Shown here piece by piece: positions 11,101 through 23,100 of a stretch of 64,000 bases of DNA; positions within the stretch are counted from its first letter, which is position 1, and each line of letters starts with the position of its first letter. The translations under genes were made by a program, and so were the position numbers. The stretch is from Oegoconia quadripuncta (lineage: Eukaryota; Arthropoda; Insecta; Lepidoptera; Autostichidae). Where the stretch lies: the NCBI GenBank assembly GCA_949316235.1, contig OX438749.1:32436022-32500021 (forward strand). Direction: 5' to 3'. The notes beneath the pieces were generated by a model, which made no database searches, was not told the origin of the DNA, and worked only from the letters and a program-made list of their open reading frames with translations.

Positions 11101-14100
11101 CCAGTCTGCATAAAACAAATTAAAATTTCTTAGGAAATCATGAACGTTTTAGGATATTTTTTATTTAGTTACAATAATTACTGAGTTCACTAATCAACAA
11201 TATAATAAAATAAATAAATAATAAAATCTGTGACCCTTTTGGTGTTGCGGGTGTCCATGGGCGGCGGTGATTGCTTTCCATCAGGTGACCCGCATGCTCG
11301 TTTGCCGCCCTCTCATATAAAAAAATATATTTTCTCCACAAGGTCGCAAGCAGTTATAGTGCAGTACCTTTCCCATAAGCTTAGATTAATAGAAAAATGT
11401 AATAATTCACTACCTACTATGGAGATTGGTGCCTATACGAGGAGGGCCCTGTACTACAGGATACCAGGACCCCTATTCTCGCACACTCGACATTTGTCTA
11501 TCGATAGACATTGGCATGTCTATCTCTTTCACACTTATATACGTGTGTAAAAGTGACAAACCTATTGATGTCGTTCGACATTGAAATCTCGAGTATATGA
11601 GAATCAGGACCCAGGGCCCTATAGCCGAAAATATACGAACAGTGGTCCTATGAATATGGCCGCTAAACAACTAAAATATTGCTAACATTGGTGTCGATTC
11701 GAATGTACACCAACTAAACTAAAACCAGTTTTAAAAGGGTCCATTTTTCATCCTAAAGTTTTCATTCATATTATTTGTAGTGCTACCGGCGATGTTCATA
11801 ACACTCATGTTTCCGAAAATTGTTTAATAATATCATTAATGTAATAGTACATTATGATACAAGTGTGCTATGGTCGCTTGCAGCTCGCGCGCACAATATC
11901 GCCTCGTATGTAATGATCAGGCACACGCGTTTCATACGACGTTTTTCAACACACTTGAGAGGAAGAAAACAAAACTCATGTAGGTATTAACACAATTTTA
12001 ATTATTAAAACAATTAGTAAAAGTACAATTTTCAAAACGGTAATTAACAGTTTTTGTTGGTATTTGAACAGTTTGTGTTATAGTATTGGTATTATTAATT
12101 ATTTCAGTATCTTGGGTGAAAGTTGGCGATGAACTAATATTTTCGGAGAAAGAGTGTGCGTTCTTGCTGCTTTTCCATTGTACAAAAGTTTCATTATGCC
12201 GCTAAGTACTTCTCACTTGATTTTGATGGTAAAAGGCTATCACTCGCATTTCTTGCCTCGTTAAGTATATCCGGCGGCGTCAAATTTTGGTTAGGTTCAT
12301 TTTCTTCACTTGAAGTAAACATTATCGATAATATTCTAGCTCAAAGTAACTAAAACTTCGTTGTAACCAAGAAATATTTACGAAAAACGTTGCATTTTTT
12401 TTCTTGGCGCGCGATATCTATGCGCGCGCATGGAAAATGGCGCGAACTACATCGACCAACAGCCAATATTAAAAGTGAAAAAGTAGTAGTTTGTTTTTGT
12501 AACTTATTTAAGTGAATTAAGGCTAGGTATATCAGTAAATTTCAATATTCATTTAACATCACAATTTAGAAAACGCATTTTCTGTTTCCTTCATTATGTA
12601 GAATACATTTTGCCACATGAAAACCGAAAAAAAAACATTAATACCCGACTAAATACGAAAGGCTTTGTCTACATACACCTAACTTGCAATGAGAGACATG
12701 TTTAACTTAGTCAGGTTGTTATTATAGCACTTGTGCTGTAATATAATGAAAAAGCACGCGTGTTTAATATCATAGATTATGAGCCTAAAGGCGGTGTAAT
12801 AAGAACAACCTTACGAGCAAGTGTGTTGAAAATATATTTAAACTCCTACCGTTTTTTTATCATAACGCTTTTATCCCTGAACATAATTACGATAATATTT
12901 ACGGTTATGTTTATGGCCTGGGAGTTTATACCGCAGTTTTAACCGTACCTAAACCAATAACTGTAGGACCGATTGGGTTCTCGCACTTCGCCGGCCGCTC
13001 CGCGGCACGCTCACTTCGCTCGCTCGGCTCGTGCGTTATGGTCACAGTTCTAACCTAACCCAAACCAATAATTATGAATAGGACCGATTCGTTTCTGGAA
13101 CTTGACTGAATGACTGGAGCGGGACTCTGGTTTAAAGATATGACTTTGAATAATAGTGTAAGAGATGGTTGTGTTGAGAAAATATAGGAAAACAAATAAA
13201 AGTATAATAGATGTTTATTGCTACTGACATTATGAAGTTGAATGCTTTGGAATTATGAACATTAGAGACAGAGCAGTTAGGAATTGTGATTGTTAGGATG
13301 AAAAATGTTAGTAAGAACATTTTCGGATTTACAATTATCGGAGTTGAAAATTTAGGTGAACTTTGGCGCACCCGTTTTAAAGTAGTACTGTGTCTTTCTC
13401 CCTGGAACAGTACGATGCGACGGCACCACTCCAAAACTGGTTTTAGTTTAGTTTAGTTGGTGTACATCCGAATCGACACCAATGTATTACAAAAATTTTA
13501 TAATATATAACAATATTCAGCATACTCAGCAGTGGTAGAACGACAACATGCGAATTAGTTTATCACACATTTTGTCGCGGTCGTCTGTCAAAGTAAGCGA
13601 CATAACAGTCGTGTAACAAAATTTTGACAGATTTTTTGACATACTTTTTATTTTTAAAATTTCCTATATTAATTATATTGGTAAAGTAATTGAATTATTG
13701 GTTTCGCTACAGAAATGTTGCGCGCGTTTTTCAGTACCAGTGGAATGAATATTCATGTAGGCAATACAATATGCACTTATGAACGTCATATTTGTTTTTT
13801 AAACTACCACTAGCTCGGAACGCGACCACTACTGAGAAGAGCTAGCGAGAAACTCAGAGGGTTTTCAATCAATCATTTACAATCAAGAAAGGTTACAACA
13901 ATTTTATATATCGTGTAGAGGAGCCGTTTAATCTCATGGATTACTTTCAGTGGTACTGGCAGAATAACCAACGCTGTGGTATGGACCACTATCTGTGCTG
14001 CAGCATATGCTGAGTCAGAGCCCTTTCAGTGCACAGTGGGTACAGACCATCGCTGGGAAAATCTTGTATGGTGTGCGTCAGTATAGTAGTATACTACGCG

Positions 14101-17100
14101 CGCAACATTTCTGTAGCGAAACCAATAATTCAATTACTTTACCAATATAATTAATATAGGAAGTTTTAAAAATAAAAAGTATGTCAAAAAATCTGTCAAA
14201 ATTTTGTTACACGACTCTTATGTCGCTTACTTTGACAGACGACCGCGACAAAATGTGTGATAAACTTAATTCGCATGTTGTCGTTCTACCACTGCTGAGT
14301 ATGCTGAATATTGTTATATATCATAAAATTTTTGTAATACATTGGTGTCGATTCGGATGTACACCAACAAAACTAAACTAAAACCAGTTTTGGAGTGGTG
14401 CCGTCGCATCGTACTGTTCCAGGGAGAAAGACACAGTACTACTTTAAAACGGGTGCGCCAAAGTTCACCTAAATTTTCAACTCCGATAATTGTAAATCCG
14501 AAAATGTTCTTACTAACATTTTTCATCCTAACAATCACAATTCCTAACTGCTCTGTCTCTAATGTTCATAATTCCAAAGCATTCAACTTCATAATGTCAG
14601 TAGCAATAAACATCTATTATACTTTTATTTGTTTTCCTATATTTTCTCAACACAACCATCTCTTACACTATTATTCAAAGTCATATCTTTAAGCCAGAGT
14701 CCCGCTCCAGTCATTCAGTCAAGTTCCAGAAACGAATCGGTCCTATTCATAATTATTGGTTTCGACTTAACTTAACTACCGCGTTCACGTTTACGTGACG
14801 AATTGTATGGAGAAATGTGCATCGCCTCTAGCGGATAGTTTGCAAAACGATTTTTTTCATAGGGACTTTCTTCGTAAACGCGAACGCGATGGTAAAGTTA
14901 CGCACACAGACGGCATGGTTTCTATCTTTGTTCACGCGACATAGACAGTTGCACTGGACAGTTGAAAGTTTCATTAATTATTTTTCTTATAACTCACATT
15001 GACTTTATGCCCAAGAGACGAGCGATATACGTGATCAAATGGTGTGGAATAGTCTGTAACACCATCTCCCATGTCCGGTATGTGAATCTGAAAATAATTT
15101 ACAGATTTTAATCATTTCTTTGACATATTTAGGCCCGTTTTATTAAACCGTTCTCAAGATTGAGATTTTTTTTTTAAGTTATTTATTCAAGAAATCAACA
15201 GCTTTCTTAATAGTAGGTACAATGTAACAAGTAATTCATAAATACAGCCAATAACAGGTTTCGATATATTACTTCACATTAATACTCTTTTATTATTTGA
15301 ATAGTTCCATGATTTTAAAGTGACTTTATAGCAGAAGCATAACAACCTACAAGACCTTAAGTTGATGCTTGAGAATATAATATGCAATATTAAGGCCCAT
15401 ATTTATAAAACATACGCAATATTTTGACGACCGATTGGTGTAGTGGATAGTCACCCTATCAGCGAAACCAACGGTTGCGGGTTCGAATCCCGCGAGGGGT
15501 AAATGTTTGTATGATGAATACGAAAATTTATTCCCGAGTCTTGGATGTTTATATAAATATTTATGTATGTTTATATAAATATTTATGTATGTTTATCCGT
15601 TATCTAGTCTCCATAGCACAAGCTTTGCTTAGTTTGGGCCTAGATGATTAGTGTAAGTGTCCGAAAAAAAAAAAAAAAAAAAATACAAGTCTTGAGGTTG
15701 TATCACACGAGATGCGTCTTAGTAGTTGACGCTATCTCACGCTCCGTGTAAATTTATAAACCAACCTTGACGTCTACTCAGCTGAGATCACTTTTCAAGT
15801 ATTCGCCTCAGCGGCGAATGAATTTCGTTTCGAATTGAGTTTCGTTTATTAATATGTGAAACTCGGCGCACCTCTCAAGTGAGTACTGCTTGAGTATTCA
15901 CCTGCGTTTCAGGTCTCAAGTTAGGTTTATTAATCAACACGTCTACTTGAGGCCTGTCACAAGACTGTTCTCAATCTTGAGAATGGTATATTAATACGGG
16001 CCTAAAACACTAACAAAAAAAAAATGTATTGAGACTGAGAGGCGATCTCAATCTCAAGATCAGTTTATTAATACAATCGGACCAAAAGGCTCAGTAGTCC
16101 GATGATCTATAATCATCTGCATCATCGGACTACTGAGCCGAAAAAGTCTCAGTAGTTCGATCATCGGACTACTCAATCGGACTACTGATACTAGCCCATT
16201 GAGTTACCCATAAATAACAAATGTTTATCTGTGCTGCAAGTATGACCATCTTACCTGTTAGCTTGCAAAGTGACATGTGGATACCACACCGCGTTGTCCA
16301 GTGGGTATTCCACTACGATGGTGTTCAGCATCTCCTGAAACCGCGCGTACGTGATCCCGTTCTCTATGGTTGTGCAGTTGTAGACGCGGACATCGGGCAA
16401 TCTGAAATATTGTATAAATATATAACTCATACTCAAGACTGGTTGACATAACTGTGTTTACCACAATTTTTACGCCTAAACATTTTTTTTATGCACGACG
16501 GGTTCCTACTTGACCTGATGTTAAGTGAAGATGAGGTCACATTTGGGTAGATCATATCATAATGGTAGAATCAATAGTTTTTTTTTTATATAATATAATA
16601 TAATATAGTATAGTATAGTACAGTACAGTACAGTACAGTACAGTACAGTACAGTACAGTACAGTACAGTACAGTACAGTACAGTACAGTACAGTACAGTA
16701 CAGTACAGTACAGTACAGTACAGTACAGTACAGTACAGTACAGTACAGTACAGTACAGTACAGTACAGTACAGTACAGTACAGTACAGTACAGTACAGTA
16801 CAGTACAGTACAGTACAGTACAGTACAGTACAGTACAGTACAGTACAGTACAGTACAGTACAGTACAGTACAGTACAGTACAGTACAGTACAGTACAGTA
16901 CAGTACAGTACAGTACAGTACAGTACAGTACAGTACAGTACAGTACAGTACAGTACAGTACAGTACAGTACAGTACAGTACAGTACAGTACAGTACAGTA
17001 CAGTACAGTACAGTACAGTACAGTACAGTACAGTACAGTACAGTACAGTACAGTACAGTACAGTACAGTACAGTACAGTACAGTACAGTACAGTACAGTA

Positions 17101-20100
17101 CAGTACAGTACAGTACAGTACAGTACAGTACAGTACAGTACAGTACAGTACAGTACAGTACAGTACAGTACAGTACAGTACAGTACAGTACAGTACAGTA
17201 CAGTACAGTACAGTACAGTACAGTACAGTACAGTACAGTACAGTACAGTACAGTACAGTACAGTACAGTACAGTACAGTACAGTACAGTACAGTACAGTA
17301 CAGTACAGTACAGTACAGTACAGTACAGTACAGTACAGTACAGTACAGTACAGTACAGTACAGTACAGTACAGTACAGTACAGTACAGTACAGTACAGTA
17401 CAGTACAGTACAGTACAGTACAGTACAGTACAGTACAGTACAGTACAGTACAGTACAGTACAGTACAGTACAGTACAGTACAGTATAGTATAGTATAATA
17501 TAATATAATATTTCGGACACTTACACCAATCATCCAGTCCCAAACTAAGCAAAGCTTATGCTATGGATACTAGATAATGGATAAACATACATAAATATTT
17601 ATATAAATATCCAAGACTCGGGAATAAATGTTCGTATTCATCACACAAACATTTACCCCTCGCGGATTTCGAAACCGCAACCGTTGGTTTCGCTGATAGG
17701 GTCACTATCCACTACACCAATAGTTAATAGTATATTACGATATCCGAGCCGAAGGCAAGGGCGTAATAGAGCAGAGTGTGTGTGAAATGAAATGAAATGA
17801 AATGAAACTACTGGCTGGCGTAGCGCGGCGGACCAGTTCGAAATTTGAAAAAAAAATAAAAAATAATTTGAAGCATATTTTATTACTGATCTCCATAATA
17901 CATTGGCTGATGGTGTTATCACTTGGCTGTATGAGACTTATGTTCTTTGTCATAACAAACAGTCCGGTTAGAATATAAAAATCAAAATCAAAAATATTTT
18001 ATTCAATGTAGGATACAAAAATATCACTTACTGAAAGTCAACATGTTATTTTTTTTTAAAACTACATCGCTTCACAACGTGTTATGGTTAGGGAGAAGAA
18101 GCGACAAGAAACTCCGCAACAACACATCTTTTCAATTAGTTTCCATCTTTACAATAATATTACATTTTATATTACGTATTACAAAACAATAGCAATTAAC
18201 ATAACGACCAGCTAACACCAGACCTCCTTATCGCCTAACTTCACTATTTGCATTTAAGTATAACACACGCATGTTTTATGAGCTACATGATAATTATCTA
18301 AACCCGGTGATTTTGATCCACTTTACGAGCAAGTGTGTATTTCGCTGGACAAAAACATCACTTGAAAACCTTACATTTTTTTTACTTAATATTAATAATT
18401 ATTGCTCATAGGACTAATAACTATATCATCTATCACTTCAACTTTACTTCTCAAGTATTCGCCTCAGCGGCGAATGAATGAGTCTCGAGTTTCGTTTATT
18501 TATACGCGCACCTCTCAAGTGCACGTGCTTTTCAGGTCTCAAGTTAGGTTTATTAATCAACGCGTATACTTGAGACCCGTCACAAGACTGTTCTCAATCT
18601 TGAGAATGGTTTGTTAATACTCTTATTAACAAACTAAAACAGTGACAAAAAAAATGTATTGAGATTGAGACGCGAACTCAATCTCAAGACCAGTTTATTA
18701 ATACGGCCCTAAATATTAAGGATCCAAAGTATCAAGGAACGAGTTCATCGAATCTCTACGAAGACATAAGATAGAATTTATGCGTCTCTCTTACTCGCCT
18801 ATAGCACAAACGCGATAGAAAAATTCTAGGTCGTGTCATCGTAAAGAGACTGGATCATGCTAAATATCTAACACTGGGTAAAATGGCAGAATGGTGGTGA
18901 AGGGAAGTGTAAATTAAAGTGCGTAACGAAGATTTCTGGTTCAATTAATGGTTTATTAAAGTGCGTAACGAAGCTTTCTGGTTCAATCAATGGTTTATTA
19001 AAGTGCGTAACGAAGCTTTCTGGTTCAATCAACGGTTTATTAAAGTGCGTAACGAAGCTTTCTGGTTCAATCAATTGTTTATTAAGTGCGTAACGAAGCT
19101 TTCTGGTTCAATCAATGGTTTATTAAAGTGCGTAACGAAGCTTTCTGGTTCAATCAATGGTTTATTAAGTGCGTAACGAAGCTTTCTGGTTTAATCAATG
19201 GTTTATTAAAGTGCGTAACGAAGCTTTCTGGTTCAATCAATGGTTTATTAAAGTGCGTAACGAAGCTTTCTGGTTCAATCAATGGTTTATTAAGTGCATA
19301 ACGAAGCTTTCTGGTTCAATCAATGGTTTATTAAAGTGCGTAACGAAGCTTTCTGGTTCAATCAATGGTTTATTAAGTGCGTAACGAAGCTTTCTGGTTC
19401 AATTAATGGTTTATTAAAGTGCGTAACGAAGCTTTCTGGTTCAATCAATGGTTTATTAAGTGCGTAACGAAGCTTTCTGGTTCAATCAATGGTTTATTAA
19501 AGTGCGTAACGAAGTTTTCTGGTTCAATCAATGGTTTATTAAGTGCGTAACGAAGCTTTCTGGTTCAATCAATGGTTTATTAAAGTGCGTAACGAAGCTT
19601 TCTGGTTCAATCAATTGTTTATTAAAGTGCGTAACGAAGCTTTCTGGTTCAATCAATGGTTTATTAAGTGCGTAACGAAGCTTTCTGGTTCAATCAATGG
19701 TTTATTATTAATACAGGTCTTAGACTGGTGATGAACTCCGAAGAACCCGTTTTAATAGATTGTATTGATATTTTTGTATGACTCACTTGTCCACGGCGGT
19801 CTCCCACGCCGCAGCTATGAGCGTGTCGATGGCTATGTCGACTGGAATCATGTCGGCAAGCGCACTCCCTCTGGTCCAGGATACCCGCATCAGCCCCTTG
19901 CCGATACTCGCGATGATACCAGTTGGACCGTTCAGATTTTCTATCCATCCGGGGAAAGGGTGTCGATACGAGGAAATGACTGCGAATATAGTATATTAAA
20001 TTAAAGCTGTGCACAATTTATACAACGCTATTCAGCATCTAACCTAATTAAATATATTAATATTGGGTATTTACATATGAAATTGGAGTTTTGTTTCTTC

Positions 20101-23100
20101 CATTAATCATATGTACCAATTCCTGCGATTTTCAAAGCTATATCCAAATTTGTTTTTTATTTGGAAAATGGAATATTATTTCAAGGTTTCACATGAAATA
20201 TTTTTTTAATTTCTGGGCTAAATCACATGATAAAAAAAATTTGAACAGAGCTCTTTTCATGTGCTTCCCATAATCATTTCTTAGATTCGCTGAAACTTTT
20301 ATAAAGCGGTTACTTTTAAAAAATAACGCTGCCTATACTTAACTTAATGTTATCCGATAATACACACAAAGTTTAGCTAAATTTGGATTTGCCTTTCCAA
20401 AAAAAAAATCAAAAATGTATATATGGAGAAAACAGTCTTAATGAAATTCTTCATACAAAACGCCAATTTCATAGGTAAGGACCTAATATATGGGCAAGAC
20501 ATTGTTGTCTGTAATACAGTTTTTAACTACCACAGACAACAAAGCTTCAACAAGTTTGTCATCATTATGTTCATCTTCATATCAGCTACATGACGCCCAC
20601 TGTTCAACGTAGGTCTCCCCCATAGACTTCCAGAGTGACCGGCTGGAAGCAGCCTGCCTCCAGCGATTTCCCGCGACCTTTGTCTGTCCACTTTGTGAGT
20701 GGACCTTAGGCTGCGCTTGCTTGTGTGTGGTCTTCACTCGAGAACTTTAATGCCCCATCGGCCATCAGTTCTTGGAACTTGCTAATCCGCTGGGCTATGT
20801 CAGTGACCTTAGTTCAACTACGGATTTCTTAATTTCTGATTCAATCAAGTAGTGAAACGCCGAGCATCGCCCTCTCCGTAGCTCGTTGCGTTCTTTCTTA
20901 CGTACATTAAGTTTTCGTAAATATATTGCGATGCCAAAGTTAATAGATTGATTTCCTGGAATTTATTCCTCAGAGATACTCGGGAGTCTAACTTGTAGAT
21001 CGCACGAACCGCTCGCTTCTGCAGAACAAAAATAGAATTTATGTCCGCGGCATTTCCCCATAACAGAATGCCATAAGCCATTATGCTATGGAAATAGCTG
21101 AAGTATACCAGCCTCGCGGTGTCCACGTCGGTTAAATAGCGGATTTTTTTAATAGCGAACACTGCAGAACTGAGACGTTTCGACAACCTTTCGATATGTG
21201 GACCCCATTGTAGTCCTTTATCTAACATAATGCCTAGAAATAGAGTAGTGTCCACAAGCTCCAACTCCTAGTTTTTTATTAAAATACCTGTTTGACATTA
21301 GGTAGTGAAAATTTAATGCATTTGGTTTTTTTTTTCATTAAGAAGTAGGTTATTTGACGTAAACCATTCAACCACCTTAGAGATAGCACTATTCACGTAG
21401 CATCACTGGTAACACATTGATTAAAGACTCGTCCTCAAGAACTGAGGTATGAGGACGATTGGAGAATTTTATGTTAGTGAATATTATATTGAATAACATA
21501 AATTCTGAACAAGTGAAGCATTAAGTCCCATACTAAGCAGAGCTTGTATTAGATAAACATATTATAAATATTTATATAAACATCCATGACTCGGGAATAA
21601 ATAATAAATAAATATCCTTGCACATATACACAGCGCCATCTAGTTCCACATTAAGCAACTTGAGGCTTGTGTTGTGGATACCAGATCATTGATATACTAC
21701 ACAAATACATTTTTTTTTTGTAAATAAATACATATATAAATGTAAAACATCCGTAACTCGGGAACACATGTCTGTATTCATCACACAAACATTTACCCTT
21801 CAGGGGATTCGAACCCGCAACCTTTGGTTTCGCTTACAGGGTCACTATTCATGACACATGAAATCTAATGTATGTCAAAAAAAATATAACATCATTTAGG
21901 AAAAATAGTGATAAACATGATGTCAATACAAGAAATAAAGATAAACTTGCAGGTCACATAAGTCGCCTCCGCAAAGTCAGTAATTCATTCAAAGGGTTAT
22001 GTATACGCTTTTTCAATAAGGTTCCAGTTGATATACAAAATCTTCCTCTCAATAAATTTAAAGATACTGTAAAACAGAAACTTATTGAGAAAGCATATTA
22101 TAAAATATCAGACTATTTAGATGATAATCATCCCTGGACATAATCAGATTGTTCGCATGCCAGGCTATTTCACAATTAATAATGAAATTTAAAAACCTGT
22201 TTGTAATATAAAAACCTTTATGTAAAATCAAAGCCTGATTTTAAAAGAGCAACCCTTCGAGTTTCTTGCTTGTTCTTCTCAGGGGAAAATTGCATTTTGA
22301 ACAAGCAGTAGCTTAAAAAATTTAAAATTTACTATGTAAAATTGACTATTTTAAGTGTACTCTGTGTACCTACAAAATAAAGCATTTTTGACTTTGACTT
22401 TGACTTTGACTTTGACACCAATTATTCCGATATTACCTATGGTGGGCCTGAAAATGGCGACTGGATATTTCTTGTTTTGTCGCTGCGCAAGCACGTGCTC
22501 CGCCATCGCCTTCGTGAATGTGTAAGTGTTCGGTTTTGGTGATATGTACCTGGGGATAAGTCGGCACACGTCATTGACAGTCTTTTGTACTTGGGGTACA
22601 TGTTTAGTATTCGATTTGGTTGGTGGTAGGGCATTTTAAATGTCCGCCTGGCTAGCTACCATCATCTTATCTAAATCTGCTGCCAAGCAGCAATGTTAAT
22701 AGCATTGTTGTGCTCCGGGTGTCAAACATAAGATAGCCAGTCCTCCAAATGTGTTGGGGTTTCCGGGTCAAAACGCTTCCACCTTCGACCACATCTTCAC
22801 TTAACATCAGGTGTGATTGAGGTCCAAGTACCGACCCGTTGTGCATAAAAAAAAGCGCTCGAATTCGACCGGGTGGTATGGCTCAGTCACGAGTCCTAAC
22901 TTAGGTATTATTAAGGGCCATATTAAAAAATCGATCTTGAGATTGAAATCGCATCTCTGTCTCAAGACAATTTTTTGTAAATAGGTTTTAATATGCAACA
23001 GATTCTCAAGCGTCAACTTAATGTCAACTCAATCTTGAAAACGGTTTATTAATACAGGCCTAAATTTAGTTTTTTTTTTATGATTAACTGGATACGAGTT

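Noticed and set aside
13132..14692. A 100-codon and a 116-codon frame with the same product on opposite strands
   Set aside because: They lie in the two arms of the foldback and read through a MITE; duplicated by symmetry, not conserved coding.
15424..15500. tRNA genes at the many GGTTCGAAT / GGTTCGATC sites
   Set aside because: All such sites are heads of SINEs A, B, C or O followed by SINE bodies, and the cloverleaf is incomplete.
16552..17552. Three overlapping open frames of over 300 codons with a TVLYC repeat
   Set aside because: They are the translation of the pentanucleotide array, which lacks stops in all six frames; no codon bias, signal or homologous protein.
18897..19708. Regular spaced repeats as a CRISPR array
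   Set aside because: Units are contiguous with no unique spacers, and the genome is eukaryotic.
18868..19731. Several 60-70-codon frames in both directions
   Set aside because: By-products of the 41/42-bp minisatellite; the one-base length alternation shifts frame from unit to unit.
22807..23016. Short frames with LLHIKT at 6277 and 22807 as related small genes
   Set aside because: Both lie in MITE D-derived repeats and follow the repeated CTCAAG text.
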